From the NCBI GenBank assembly GCA_048013815.1, contig CM106586.1:3782001-3846000 (forward strand): a DNA stretch of 64,000 nt. Reading direction: 5' to 3'. Every line of letters starts with the position of its first letter. Positions within the stretch are counted from its first letter, which is position 1. This document shows, piece after piece, positions 12,961-24,775 of the stretch. The position numbers and the translations under genes are program-made. This stretch comes from Setoptus koraiensis (Eukaryota; Arthropoda). Under the pieces are notes generated by a model that was not told the origin of the DNA, ran no database searches, and worked only from the letters and a program-made list of their open reading frames with translations.

Positions 12961-15900
12961 GACCTATTAAAAAAAGGGCTCATAATATTCATGCCGAATA
13001 CAGGTTGCTCGCCCGGCTGAGCCATGATAAATTTGTTGCTAGCAACAGTTGCGGCGCGTCCGACTGGCCACTGGACATTATGACACTATTATCAGCTATT
13101 ATTTCTGTCACGATGGTGGTGGTCCACTATACAAGATTATGGCGACAAATGTTTGCGACCAAAACGATGATGATTCACAATTCAATTATCAAGATGAAAC
13201 AAATATTCATTGAGAAGAAAGAATGAGTATGTTTGGCGGCAGAAACATCATCATCATCATCAGCAGCAGCATGTCTATAGTTAGCTATCGACTGGTAATA
13301 GCAATGATTATTATTAGTTAGGTGTGTGCGCTAACTATGTTTCAAATCAATTGAATTATTTTATTTTAATTTATCTTTAAAATCTGTATATGAGTTCTCT
13401 CAGATTGAACCTGTAGATAGATGGAAAGACACATAGGTAATGTCGATAGGCAATGACTGTGTTCATGCGTGTGGTAGCCGGCCGGAGATCTTGATTATAA
13501 TTGAACATGCACCGACACCAGCATCACAGAATAAATGAATGAATGAATGAATAAATTGCAACTGTTGGCTCCAGTTAAAAGTAGTCAATATCATCATTAC
13601 ATTACAACATTATCTTTTTTCTTCGATCAAGGCTCGATAACAACGATAATTCATTAATACTATATTTGCAGTGTTTTTCTCTCTGCCTGAATAACTAGAT
13701 TCATTTTCATTGATCATTTATTTACAGTTTTCAGTGTACAGCTTTTAGACCATCCGGACACACTATAGGGTCTAAGTAACTAGCCTACTTGGAATTAACT
13801 AAATTTTCCTTTTTTCCCTTCCGTTGCTTGGTGCATTCTTTGTTTCAGTGGGCTCTCGACCAGCCTCAAGATTCGTAGATTTTGGCAAATGCCAACAACG
13901 TTGGCTCATTACACTGTCTATATATCGTGTGTAAAATTTCGAATCACACAAACGCTTTGACAGGTTGAGATGATCACCTACTCAGAGTTGTCATATTTGA
14001 TATTTAATATTTAATGCAATTCAATTCAAATCAATTGAATTGAGCCGAGTCATTTCACCACCAACCCGAAGCCTTATCATTCTCTTTCTATCTCATCTCA
14101 CATTTCTTTTTGCCCTCCACTTTGCTTACTTTGCCAATGATTGTGTGCTCGATAACCCTCTGTCTGCCTCTTTGAAACTCTTAATATCATTAGTCCCTAA
14201 GTTGATTCAAAGATGACGAAAAGTATCTTTTTCCCATCATTCTAATACTCGTTCTATGTGTGTTCGCTGCTGGTGATGCTTGGAATTTCATTGAAATTGT
14301 GAGTATACAGTCAGGCAAGCAGATATATTGGGAGATAGGTGTGACAATCTCAAACAGACATCAGGCACTGAATATTTTTCACTCACTCCATATACTCATT
14401 TCAGTAAGTAGTTGCTTCTTTCAAACTATAGGGAATTCGCTTGATCTATTTTAATGGCGATTCTCTTTCCCTTTCTTGCCCTTTTGAAATGCCAGATCAA
14501 CGAGATAGTGTCAAAGAAAAAGAGAAGAACGACAAAAACTCAACTGAAACTGCTTGGTTGACATGACTCTCAAATGAGTCGGACAGTTTTCAATTCATCT
14601 CGGCTAGCTGTTTGACAACAACAGACAGTAACTGGCGAAGAATTATTCATAGTGCACCCTTAACTTTAGTAGCAATCTTGTTCTTTTTTATAATGTTATA
14701 GTGTCTGTAAGTGGATGATAATTCAAAAAGATGCCTTAAAACAGAGAGCTACGTCCTGATAACTATCTTGCACTTTACCTGGATTTGCTTTCTGATACGC
14801 ATTCCTATCGATACTATTTACCACACAGTTGTAAATAGCTTGTTGATATCCTCTAATTGACTGCTTTTAATTGAAGCCACAAGGCATGTCGTGCACTGAT
14901 CAAAATGATTGTGTGATTCTTCATCTAACCAACATACAAACAACACAGAAAGTGTCAAGATTTTTTGATCGTAGTGCTGGATCTGTAAAAAATACCAATC
15001 AACTGTCGTTAGGAACTGAATTAGGCAGAAAAAAAAATAAGACTAGTTAGCGTTGTTCGTTTGCATGTCTAAATAGAGACACACAGACAATATTGGAAAG
15101 ATGGGAGGAAAGATTTAGCCGTAATGCAGTAGTACTATATCGACTGCTACTGCTGCAACTACTGTACTCATTTGCATGTTAATCATCTTGATTATAAAGC
15201 ACATTATGTAAGTGAGACACAAGAGAACGATCGCTACCACTAATAATATCAGTTGTGGTGGTGGTAGTAGAGAGAAGAAGCAACTTAACAGACCATTACC
15301 AGAGTACCATGACGGTTAGATTGCTCTCCATGTTAAAAGTCCATTAATACATATTCTTGACTTTACCATTACTATTTCTAATAAGTCTGTCTCTAGTATA
15401 TTAGTAACGAGTATGCATTAGACATCTCGTCTCATGATACAATCATCATCATCATCATCATACCAATCTAATGAGAACAGTAGCCTTAACACTATAGCTT
15501 TAGTAATTGAATAAGAATTTGCCAACCACTAATTAGCCATTAGAAAAACGTGGACGCTGTTAGTAATCACGATTTGAAAAATTGTAGTTTCTTTTGCTTG
15601 TAGTGGTGGTTGTGGTTGAGTTGGAAAATTCATTTGTCAAGATGGCGATGCGTTCGCTCGTTCGTTATATTTGATTGGTATCCTGATTGATGCTTGAGTT
15701 TTTTCTAACTTTTCTAACTTTTCAGTTTGTTACTCTGAATTAGGCATTATATGGCCTGTCGGCAAGCGTTACTGCTCTATCAACAAGTTGTTGATGACCT
15801 GCTCTGAAAAGCATGATTAGACATGATAATAATAATTGAGCTAGCTCAACAACAACCAACACAACCACACTGCCAACAACAACAACAACAACAACTATTG

Positions 15901-17427
15901 TATATTATTGGTTGGGCTGTAACAGAAATTTTAAGTTTATCGTGCATGTTCACTGCTAGCCAACCAGATCACTCACCTGATCGGCCGTAGGAATCGCTCG
16001 GTTGCACAACCACAACAAATGGCCAACAAATAAATGGGGTCATTACACACAGACAAGCTGACCCAAGTTGAGAGTTGAACGAGTGCCAACCAGTCATCAC
16101 TCGCCATGGACGAGCAAACAACTGCCGACTGACGTGTCTTGACGTGTTTGCATGGTAATGCGAATAAATATCTCAGATCGATGCCAACAACTGCGCAAAA
16201 AAAAAGACAATTTTGTCTTCGTGTCTTGGTAATTTGAGCAGTCATAATTACCATTGGTGGCAAGGTGGACAAACATACACACACATTATATAGATCGTCC
16301 TATTTAGCCAGCGAGTTGTAGTGTGGGCGACACTTCTGGGGCTTGTCGGAACTACCACCACTACTAGCAGTGTCATTGTGTAATCAACAAGCTATTCGTT
16401 GATTACACAAGCAGCCTCTTGTTGTCTGCTGGCAATTAATTAACTATACAAACGAGCAATTCGAATCAACTTTGCCAATATAAGCAACCATTCAAATTAT
16501 TGGATCGTCCGAAATTGGGGTCTGTTTTGGGGAGAATTTCTTCAGCCTATAAAACAGGGGAGCAGTAGAATGCATTCTGTCGGATGAGTTTTTCGACACA
16601 TTGTCGCTTGTCTAAGGGCAGACAATTGGTAGGTATAGATTTGCATTGTATGATGCTCATTGATCACTGTAGAAATGGCCTGTCTTTGTTATTGAGAGCG
16701 ATTGTGTTTCGTCGGGGTGTTAATTGTGTGTAGATTCACACATCAAGTGTTGACATCATTATTATTTGGTGCTGACAAAACCGTAAAATGGCACATGTAT
16801 AACAAGCTCTCACAGCATCTCCGACCGCACTGTTGATTGGCGCATTCGAACACAAAAAGAAGCCAAAGAATATAAAGTGTTTAATCGAAGCGTGACATCA
16901 TTCTTTTCATGCCATGTCCATGCAACCATCCATTTGTTTATGTTCTTTTCTTTTTTTCAGTTCGCAGCTATTTGTACACTATAGCGGCTTAATTGTTGCT
17001 TGTGCGCATGCGCGCAAAATTCAAATCAACCAATTCTTTTAGAGCCGCAGTGGGCGGCCCAAATCCAACTAAATATAATCACTCCAGTCTATATTCTCTC
17101 AGACTATCAATGCTCAAGTACTAAATCAAGTGCTCACTCTCTCTATCTCATTGGTCTCTTAGTTTCGAAGCTGCTCGATCTTGTTTATTTGCTGAGAGTA
17201 ATCTCTCTGAGTGAAGTGCTGACGACATCAACGACCGGACACATTCATGTTCCTATAATCAACAAGCCAGTCAATACTCAAATCTCCTTTGTCTGAGTCT
17301 CTACAGTAACCAGAAGCAATAAAAAGCTGCAGTTCGACAAGTAAAATGAACAAAGTGTCTCGTTCCTAGTGAAGCCGAAACTATCAATCCACGACAACAT
17401 TACGAATAAAGTCATTTCGAGGCACAA
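12961..17427. other. Gene desert, part 2, and NK3 5' flank
   Basis: No gene supported. It contains simple repeats: CAT/CAG triplets 13245-13273, (GAAT)n 13533-13553, (ATC)n 15441-15461 and (AAC)n 15873-15895. A mirror of CAATTCAATT lies at about 14016-14041 and a 13-bp perfect hairpin at 16376-16410. The last 400 bases before 17428 are probably the NK3 leader. The open frames at 15973-16284 and 17000-17296 look like chance. Confidence 0.45.
16376..16410. repeat. Perfect 13-bp inverted repeat upstream of NK3
   Basis: TTGTGTAATCAAC at 16376-16388 is mirrored exactly by GTTGATTACACAA at 16398-16410, with a 9-nt spacer. It lies about 1 kb upstream of the homeobox start codon. It could be a protein-binding palindrome or a cruciform-forming site. 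Confidence 0.85.
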
Positions 17428-19540
17428 ATGGACAGACTAAATAGTGTCGAGATGTCAGCAAAAGGCGAACAAGTTCAAGACAAAACAAAAAGAGAATCAT
17501 CTGGCCAGAGGACAAAAGACAAGAGCGGCCAAGATAGCTCAAGTGATCAAATACAAACAACAAGAATCACAACTGTTAATAGAGAAAAATCCTCACTAGC
17601 TTCTAATTATGACAGACACAAACAATCGCAAGCTATCAATGAGAACAATACCAGCACCATGTCAACTGTCTCACCATTTGCTATTGCACAATTGCTGAAA
17701 GATTGTATATCATCGAACGATAGTTTCAAAAATAGCAAATCAATGTCTGGCCCACAAACAAATGACATGAATGTGTCGGCAGCACCAGCGGCTCGTCACC
17801 ATCAGCAGTTACATTCGAATCAATTGTCGCAGCAGCAAATCAACGCCAGATCATCTTCCGATCATTCGACACAATCAAAGACAAATGCAAATCCTAACCT
17901 ATATTGTCAGCAGCAGCCCATCAAGACGGCACCGACAGATATAGGTTTGCGTCAAACTGCATTCAATGCAATATTCGACAAAACGAAAATTGCAACCTCT
18001 ATACCTCAGCAACATCAACAGTTATTATCCAACTCGCACCATCTTCAGCAACAATATTTTCAACAATTGATGGTGGCCGCGGCTGCTGCAGCAGGATTAG
18101 ACAAATACAACAATGCTAATGTTGGTAGCAACAGCAGTAATGGTGTTGCCCTTGTCAACAACGAAACAAACACCAACAGTAACAATATAAGCTACAACAA
18201 TGATTTATGCAATAAATATTCAAGTTCGTCGCAACCTTTTTCACACTCACTGGACCCGTATCACCAATGTCAAACCAATAATTGCCCACAAGATCATTGG
18301 CATATGGCAATGCGAAAAATAAATTGTATTGGCTCATCTTCCTACGATGACATAAGTCATCGTCAACTAGATAAACTGCATGATGAGCAATTTGGAAGCA
18401 ACGGAAGGACTATTCAGCAATTTGGAAGTAGTCTACACAACATACAATATAATCATCACCCTAATCAATCTACTTTAGCGTCGTCGACAATCAATAACAG
18501 TAACCCGATGAACAGCAATCACGACAAAAATCACGATGATGGTTATAGGCCGTTAGCTAACTCATCAGTGAACAGTGATCCTACTCATCACAATTTACAG
18601 CTCGATGGACGAAATTTAGAGAGTGGTTGCAAGAAAAGAGAATCAACTGTGCCAACTGTGATAGATCAAAACGCTACTTATGCCTCCTCTCAATGTTTCA
18701 AACAAAACATTTTATCACTAGACAAGGAAGATGTGTGTGAGTCCTCTCGAACCGGAGACAATTTTGAACAAAACCTTCGAGATTCGCTGGATTTAGAGGA
18801 TAGTCGGGCGGAATTTAACGCTGAAATAGATGTTATTGTAGATGTAGTCGATGATATAGCTGATGGTCGAGACAATAATTCCTCGAGACAAAAGGGTGCA
18901 ACTCATCACCAAGAAGAAGAGAAAATATCGGAAAATGAGGATAGCGACTCATTAAGTGGTGTCTCCGCAGATGACGAGTCTATCGACAATGAAAATGAAC
19001 ATGTAAGGAATCTCCATCACCATAACAATAGTAATCATGTCAATCGGCATATCAATCAACAAGGATTTAGTCAGCAGATGATAGCAGATATTGCTAGACA
19101 TTCAGCGAATGCCCACCAACATCGTAAAAAGCGTTCCAGAGCAGCCTTCTCTCATGTTCAAGTTTACGAATTGGAAAGAAGATTCACCCATCAAAGATAC
19201 CTTAGCGGCCAAGAAAGGTCAGATTTGGCAAAAAGACTCAAGTTGACCGAGACACAAGTAAAGATATGGTTTCAGGTGAGTACTATGATGACTAAAATAT
19301 GTAAGATGTCCATTCACAACTTTGGGCGATTTGAGAACTAATCTCTCTTTGATTTGTTTCAAAAATGTATTTGCATCAAATAATCTAAATCTATAGAATC
19401 GTCGTTACAAGGCAAAGAGAAAATTATTGCAGCAAAACTTCCTTTTGACAAGTCATCATCATCATCACCCGGGTCAAGCCTATCATCCGCCTTCATGCTC
19501 AGATCAATTGTCAGGAATAAATTACCAGTTTGGATATTAG
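17428..19540 (+). CDS. NK3/bagpipe-class homeodomain transcription factor
   Basis: Nuclear DNA-binding regulator; bagpipe/Nkx3 factors specify visceral mesoderm in flies and skeletal or gut mesoderm in vertebrates. Exon 1 is 17428-19275 and exon 2 is 19397-19540, with a 121-bp intron (GTGAGT...TATAG), phase 0. The joined protein is 663 aa, longer than most NK3 proteins because of Asn/Gln/His/Ser-rich stretches. The homeodomain is at residues 567-626, starting [20 protein letters not shown] and ending NRRYKAKRK. Tyr at homeodomain position 54 and the [19 protein letters not shown] stretch point to the bagpipe/Nkx3 group. A TN/eh1-like motif, [11 protein letters not shown], lies near residue 86. 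Two acidic stretches precede the homeodomain. The intron falls exactly between homeodomain residues 50 and 51. The class call is firm; orthology to bap itself is likely. Confidence 0.93.
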
Positions 19541-19584
19541 AAGGTCAAATCATAGGATTATCATTATTTCTTTGAAAAGATTAA

Positions 19585-19585
19585 T

Positions 19586-19617
<32 letters not shown>

Positions 19618-19620
19618 GTA
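19585..19620. repeat. (TA)n tract between convergent genes
   Basis: AT dinucleotide run in the 95-bp space between the NK3 stop and the TRMT10A stop. It probably lies in both 3' UTRs. Confidence 0.85.
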
Positions 19621-19635
19621 TAAATATAAGGATAA

Positions 19636-20559
19636 TCAATCCTGTAAATTAACGCACTCCGCTTTATTAGGAGCCTGTTTGCGTTTGGGTATAGCCTGCC
19701 TGAGAGCTTCTTCCCAGGTTATACCTGGTGTCCCGGTGATTAGTAACAATATCTCAAATACAGCAAAGGTGGACAGTATATGACGCTGAATCAGCTTAAC
19801 ATGGGAATCAATTGGAAGCCTGGCAGTTTTAACGCCGGATTCTATTGCACGCTTATGACATAAGCCCTTGTGTCTATTATGATCAACTAAACCACCAATA
19901 ACGAATACATTTGTACCACCGTGGATAATATCATCTATTTCAGGCAATGTGTTCTCAGAATCACCTGACATGTAGACAATGTGATCACAGCTATTAGTAA
20001 TGTTATGAGGTCCGTTGTTTCCTTTCAATTCATCGCTCTTATTTGAAAATAAATTTAGATAGCTATCGGCGCATTTGTGAATGTCCCAGTTTATATAACC
20101 AGGTTGGCTTTTATCCATATGCTCTTTTATCTTTCCATGTAATGATGTGAGATATAGCTGGCAAGGCTGTTCAAATTTTCTGTTTGTCGCATAGATTCTT
20201 CCGATTTGTTTTACTAATTTGTTCATCTCGGCGTCTTCCATGAATTCGTTGAAGTCTAAATCTATCACAATGGTGAATTTATTTTTTGAGTCTTTCATCA
20301 AAGTGTTTCGTTTAGCTAAGCATGGGATTTCAGTGACACCACAATCGTTCTGCTTGCTAGCAGCTCTTTTCGCCTTCTTCTTTAGTCTCTCAAGACGTCT
20401 TCGCTCGGGCAATTGGGCCAGCCATTCCTGTCGTTTCCTCAGTTTTTTAGCCTGGGTTTTAGATATAGTTGGACATGGAACATCTTCCTCACCCTGTACA
20501 CCGTTTTCCTTGGGAGTCTGCGACTGGTATGCCTCAGCCTCTGGATAAATAGAATTCAT
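19636..20559 (-). CDS. TRMT10A-like tRNA (guanine-9-N1)-methyltransferase
   Basis: SPOUT-family enzyme that methylates N1 of purine 9 in cytosolic tRNAs using S-adenosylmethionine. Intron-free, 307 aa from the ATG at 20557-20559; the open frame extends 11 codons further but only to a non-ATG codon. A basic Lys/Arg-rich coiled segment (about residues 35-75) precedes the methyltransferase fold, as in TRMT10A. Family motifs include VIDLDFNEFM, YMSGDS, VIGGLVDHNRHKG (SAM-binding knot) and ARLPIDSHV. The C-terminal part has FEILL and ITWEEALRQAIPKRK, like the conserved tail. It stands tail-to-tail with NK3 (95 bp) and head-to-head with RFC2. TRMT10A fits better than the mitochondrial TRMT10C. Confidence 0.92.
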   Translation of the reverse strand: MNSIYPEAEAYQSQTPKENGVQGEEDVPCPTISKTQAKKLRKRQEWLAQLPERRRLERLKKKAKRAASKQNDCGVTEIPCLAKRNTLMKDSKNKFTIVIDLDFNEFMEDAEMNKLVKQIGRIYATNRKFEQPCQLYLTSLHGKIKEHMDKSQPGYINWDIHKCADSYLNLFSNKSDELKGNNGPHNITNSCDHIVYMSGDSENTLPEIDDIIHGGTNVFVIGGLVDHNRHKGLCHKRAIESGVKTARLPIDSHVKLIQRHILSTFAVFEILLLITGTPGITWEEALRQAIPKRKQAPNKAECVNLQD

Positions 20560-20985
20560 GTCTAGCTGGAAATATATGTTCTTGAAACCCAAATGGGAAT
20601 TCAGATTTCTTAAATCACATGTTCATCACGCTGATTGTTTGATGTGGCAGATGCAATTTTATTTTCTCGTGTGACGCTTTACGCGTGGTGAAATTGTTGA
20701 ACTGCTGGAAAATTGTTCACGAGTGAATGTGAACTGTAAACATCTGTGCATTCCGTTACAGAGGAATCATATTCCCAGTGTGAATATTCGTGCCGGGAGA
20801 TTCATCCATGAATAAATTTCTCCTCGTGCACATGCTCAAGTATTTCATGCAGTACGTGTATAAATAACCGCGAACGAGTCTACAATATTGAATATTTATG
20901 ATTGGTTATAGATATTACTAATAATTGTGAGTAAGTTTATTTCATCCGATCATTACAACCATAACACAATTTATCAGAATACATC
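20560..20985. promoter_or_regulatory. Divergent TRMT10A / RFC2 promoter region
   Basis: A 426-bp spacer between the two start codons, presumably carrying both promoters. A TATA-like TATAAATA lies at 20859-20866, about 120 bp upstream of the RFC2 ATG. No matching element is obvious on the TRMT10A side. Confidence 0.45.
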
Positions 20986-22039
20986 ATGGCGTGGTAAGTA
21001 TTCTAACCTTCAACATTTGCGTCGTTTTTGGAACTGAGCCTCATCCTGACATCACACAATATTTTGATTATCCTCTTTTCGCAGGGTTGAACGTTTCAGA
21101 CCCAAAGAATTCAAGGATATCGTCGGTAATGAGGAGGCGGTCTCCCGTTTGGAGGTATTCTCCAAAGAGGGAAATATGCCAAATATAATTCTTAGTGGAC
21201 CACCTGGATGCGGAAAGACTACAACCATTTTATGTTTGGCTAGAAAGATACTTGGTCCTAGCGTGAAGCAGGCTGTTTTAGAATTGAATGCTAGTAATGA
21301 TCGTGGCATTGATGTGGTCAGGAACAAGATAAAAATATTTGCCCAAACCAAAGTGACACTGGAACCTGGCAAACAGAAACTTATAATATTAGATGAGGCC
21401 GATTCCATGACGGAATCTGCACAACAGGCTCTAAGAAGGATCATAGAGCTGTACTCGAAAACAACTAGATTTGCTTTTGCTTGTAACAACTTTGACAAGA
21501 TGATAGAGCCCATTCAATCTAGGTGTGCTGTTGTGAAATTCACCAGATTGAATGACAATCAAATTCGAGGAAAATTGATTGATATTTGTAGGGAACTCAA
21601 TGTAAAGTATAACAATGAAGGAATAGATGCCATTATATTTACGTCCCAGGGTGACATGAGACAGGCTATCAATAACCTTCAATCTACTCATGACGGATTT
21701 GAAGAGATAACCAGCGAAAATGTGTTCAAAGTTTGCGATGAACCACCCCCAATAATGATTCAAGAAATGATCAGGCATTGTATCAAAAGAGATTTCGTTC
21801 AGGCTGAGGAGCATATGAGTCATCTGTTCAAACTCGGTTACTCTACAGAGGATCTAATCTCGAGTATCTTCAGAGTTATCAAGTCTTATGAGATGCCAGA
21901 ATATCTTAAGTTGGAATATCTGAAACAAGTGGGTATTATACATTTGAGAATAGTCCAGGGTGTTGGTACCTTGTTACAGATGACTGCATTGTTGGCCCAT
22001 TTCTGCAGTAAGAGTGAGGAATTCCAGACAGCCAAGTGA
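20986..22039 (+). CDS. Replication factor C subunit 2 (fly RfC4), two exons
   Basis: AAA+ subunit of the clamp loader that places PCNA on primed DNA in the nucleus. Exon 1 carries only 8 coding bases, 20986-20993 (Met-Ala-Trp, first two bases of the Trp codon). A 91-bp intron (GTAAGT...TTTTCGCAG) follows and exon 2 is 21085-22039. The joined protein is 320 aa and starts [20 protein letters not shown], matching the conserved RFC box. Walker A GPPGCGKT is at residues 41-48, Walker [11 protein letters not shown] near 103-112, and the arginine-finger SRC motif (QSRCAVV) near 155. The C-terminal collar ([28 protein letters not shown]) aligns with human RFC2. A polyadenylation signal AATAAA is at 22074-22079. 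The tiny first exon would be missed by simple ORF calling. Confidence 0.96.
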
Positions 22040-22342
22040 TCAGTTTTACGCTTTTTGTATTAATTTTTTTTACAATAAATCTTTGATTCATAGGTGGCCA
22101 CTTTATTACTGATTCTTATTAAGTCCTTATAGTACTTTCAAACAGGTACTTGATTTATGATCTTGCACTTTTGCGTACATATGAGTACATATATATATAA
22201 AATTTATTATTTTTCTATATATATATACATTAATGTGTAGGGTGAATTATATCGTATCTATTATTAATTAATTAATTGTATGTTTTAATAAATCTTGAGT
22301 GAAATGTATTGTTTGAATTCATGATAGATAAAACGTTCATCA
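22040..22342. other. Convergent 3' UTRs of RFC2 and RAB5
   Basis: AT-rich spacer with AATAAA for RFC2 at 22074-22079. Reverse-strand AATAAA matches near 22103 and 22202 could end RAB5. TA-repeat stretches lie at about 22183-22235. No gene seen. Confidence 0.6.
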
Positions 22343-22993
22343 TCATGATTTACATTTCACACAACGCCCGCTTGATTGCTGTTGGTCATCATTTGTAAGA
22401 TGAACTCCCCTTTGTCCGCCGGATTGGTTTGAGGATGAATTTTGGTCGCCCTTTGGTAGTCTGTTGGCGATGGCTAAGAATATCTCGCTAACATTCATAG
22501 CTGTTTTAGCTGATGTTTCCATGAATAACAATGCATTTTCCATGGCGTAATTTTCAGCTTCAGCTACATCAACAACTCGCTTATTCGTTAAATCTGTTTT
22601 ATTACCCGCTAGTGCTATCACTATATTTGGGCTTGCTTGACGTTGTAACTCTAAAACCCATGTTTTAGCACGATTAAAACTGTCTCGGTTGGTTAAATCA
22701 TAAACAACAATTGCGGCTTGTGCACCGCGATAATACATAGGCGCTAGCGAGTGATATCTTTCTTGTCCTGCTGTATCCCAGATCTCAAATTTAACAGCGG
22801 TATCATCTAAACAAACTGTTTGTGTCAGGAATGCTGCTCCAATTGTGGACTCCTGGTATTCATGGAATTGACCCTTAACAAATCTTAGTACCAGGCTAGA
22901 TTTTCCAACTGCTGATTCACCCAATAGTACCAATTTGAATTGACATATTTTCTTTTGTGCACCGTTAGGCCGGCTAACAACACGGTTGGCCAT
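22343..22993 (-). CDS. RAB5 small GTPase
   Basis: Early-endosome Rab that controls clathrin-coated vesicle fusion and homotypic endosome fusion. It is 216 aa, a usual length, and intron-free. P-loop GESAVGKS is at 25-32, followed by the switch I region with [33 protein letters not shown] (switch II), NKTD and ETSAKT. The hypervariable tail contains QQQSSGRC. The tail is odd: it ends CVKCKS, with cysteines at -6 and -3, not the CC, CXC or CCXX endings expected for geranylgeranylation of Rab5. The sequence at the first Cys codon (TGT followed by GTGAAA) could be a splice donor to a final short exon, but I found no clear partner. The gene call is secure; the C-terminus is not. Confidence 0.96.
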   Translation of the reverse strand: MANRVVSRPNGAQKKICQFKLVLLGESAVGKSSLVLRFVKGQFHEYQESTIGAAFLTQTVCLDDTAVKFEIWDTAGQERYHSLAPMYYRGAQAAIVVYDLTNRDSFNRAKTWVLELQRQASPNIVIALAGNKTDLTNKRVVDVAEAENYAMENALLFMETSAKTAMNVSEIFLAIANRLPKGDQNSSSNQSGGQRGVHLTNDDQQQSSGRCVKCKS

Positions 22994-23519
22994 ACTTGTC
23001 TACTCTATATATGGATAATTGTGTGAGTTGCTTGATTATCTAATAGCGATACTAGTGGTAATAATAATATGGGTATCAATGATAATAGGTTTGCAGTAGC
23101 TGTTGATATGTGAATAATGGTGATAGTAATAATAGCAGCAATAATAATAAGTAATAAAAATAATAATAAGTGTGATGATAATAACAATGAGTGATGCTAG
23201 AAGCTAGTAGCGATGGCTAACTCACATCTCTCAAAATGTTTATCAATAGTGAGGCGTTATTGATTTGACACTCTCATCTTATAGGGTGTCTAGAGCAAGC
23301 GGTCCATGTACAAAAGCACCTGCGCGGCACATTAGCACAGAATACGAATTGCGCGTACAAAAGTGCAATTTTGTGCCGATGCACGGTGAGCATGCAAAAT
23401 AAACTCTTGGCGAGTGAAAACAGAGCCAAACTCGAACGCAAGCGACTTTGAAATTCGCGGGGGCCCGATTTGTACTGCAAGCGTACTGTGTGCTGATGCA
23501 CACTCTGTGCTTGCGTAGA

Positions 23520-23553
23520 TTCCACAGCGCATTTAGGAAAATGCGCTGTGGAA
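23520..23553. repeat. Perfect 15-bp inverted repeat with 4-nt loop
   Basis: TTCCACAGCGCATTT at 23520-23534 is mirrored exactly by AAATGCGCTGTGGAA at 23539-23553, loop AGGA. This is the strongest simple hairpin in the window. No U-run follows on either strand, so it is not a typical terminator. Confidence 0.9.
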
Positions 23554-23830
23554 GGCAGCGTAGCGTAAACTGTAGAGAATATCAGCCAGTTTATTACCAT
23601 TTAATTGTGAACACTCTGTATAGATTGTATACTAAAAATGTTAGGTTAAATCACAACACAGAGACAAGGGGAAGCTTACGCAGCGCTTGCATAGAGACAC
23701 ACACAAACAGTCGCACTCGTACAAATACTGCGCAGATCGAATTCACTCATTCTGGTGGTGCCCGCCGTCACCGCTGGGCCGAGTCCGAAAGTACATTATG
23801 TTGCAAAAATCATGGTCAGATTACATGTTG

Positions 23831-23890
23831 TAGTGGTGTGTTTGTGTGTGTGCTTGTGTGTATGTGTGTGTGTGGGCATGTGTGTGTGTA
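23831..23890. repeat. (TG)n microsatellite
   Basis: Imperfect TG dinucleotide run downstream of NDUFA13; CA/TG tracts of this kind can form Z-DNA. Confidence 0.85.
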
Positions 23891-24002
23891 TAATCCTAAG
23901 TTTTTATGCGTGAGCATCCATCAAGATCATTTATTCGCGATCAGATTGTTTTTATTTTATATTTGCACATAACTCAAAAGCACTTTGACACCCTAGATGT
24001 TT

Positions 24003-24446
24003 TTATCTGTCGCGGTCAGGTAGACGCTCCAAAAATGCATCGTCACGGGGTCTATGGGCGAAGTATTCACTGTGTGGCACTGGTGGCAGTGAATTGGGGG
24101 GTAATGTCACATAGAGCTTGTCGCCATAGTAAGTTCCGACTTTCCAATTTGGATTGTCCTTCATCAACTCCCGCTCGGCCTCTCTATTCAGTCTCAACTG
24201 TCTGAGAAATTTTCTCTCTCGTTCGGCAAGAAGAAATGGCTCTACGGCAACATAATTTTCCAACAATTCAGACTTGAAAATTGCCCTCCTTTTGCATTCA
24301 TAGGCAAAGTGTCTGGTGCCCCAATAGGTCCACACTCCCATGATTCCTATCCAGACACATGGTGCAATTAGTCCCTTGACGTATGTCCTTGCTGTTGCAA
24401 CAGTGCCAAATCCGCCTGGGGGCGGCATGTCCTGATGTGCGGCCAT
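24003..24446 (-). CDS. NDUFA13 / GRIM-19, complex I accessory subunit
   Basis: Accessory subunit of mitochondrial NADH:ubiquinone oxidoreductase, spanning the inner membrane once. It is 147 aa (human 144) and intron-free. The N-terminus has QDMPPPGGFG, the hallmark of the family. One transmembrane segment lies at about residues 26-46 (APCVWIGIMGVWTYWG), then a charged helical arm (EPFLLAERERKFLRQLRLNR) and the conserved DNPNWKVG. The start ATG is at 24444-24446. It is head-to-head with the gene at 24846, and both genes have mirror-image 5' regions (see the inverted repeat). Confidence 0.94.
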   Translation of the reverse strand: MAAHQDMPPPGGFGTVATARTYVKGLIAPCVWIGIMGVWTYWGTRHFAYECKRRAIFKSELLENYVAVEPFLLAERERKFLRQLRLNREAERELMKDNPNWKVGTYYGDKLYVTLPPNSLPPVPHSEYFAHRPRDDAFLERLPDRDR

Positions 24447-24521
24447 TTAAAATAATAATAATAACAAAAAATACAAGATTCTGTTCGAACCTCGAAGAAT
24501 AAATTGTAATATTGATTTTTG

Positions 24522-24528
24522 TTTTATA
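24522..24528 (-). promoter_or_regulatory. TATA-like box, NDUFA13 side
   Basis: TATAAAA on the minus strand inside the left arm of the inverted repeat, about 75 bp upstream of the NDUFA13 ATG. The identical heptamer is in the right arm, which supports function. Confidence 0.5.
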
Positions 24529-24775
24529 TGAACACAAAACAATTCAGAGGTGATGGCCGCCGTAAAATGATCTGACTGCTATGTGCCGACATCTGCACAA
24601 TCGCATGTGGGCACAAAGGTTAGAGACTTAAATCTGGCGCTCAATTCTGCGCATCGGGGGCAGGCAAAAGTTTTTCCCATTGTTCTAATGTTGATTCACG
24701 CAACTGTGTGGAGATCGTCTCATAGCAGATATTTCATTTCACAGTGGCCATCACCTCTGAATAGTTTTGTATTCG

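Larger units (their letters stand above)
22994..24002. other. RAB5 5' flank and NDUFA13 3' flank
   Basis: No gene supported. AAT-rich simple repeats lie at about 23055-23190. A G+C-richer patch at about 23280-23560 holds a 15-bp perfect hairpin (listed). A (TG)n-rich stretch runs from 23831 to 23890. Overlapping open frames at 23274-23600 and 23448-23972 have compositions typical of repeats and match nothing known. Confidence 0.5.

Noticed and set aside
13400-13440. Possible miRNA-71-like stretch (GGAAAGACACATAGGTAATG)
   Set aside because: Seed and several positions differ from the conserved miRNA and there is no matching precursor hairpin.
23520-23553. 15-bp hairpin as a transcription terminator or miRNA precursor
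   Set aside because: No T-run follows, and the stem and loop are too short for a miRNA precursor; kept only as an inverted repeat.
23274-23972. 108- and 174-codon frames upstream of RAB5
   Set aside because: They overlap each other and the hairpin and (TG)n tract; composition is repeat-like and no family is recognisable.
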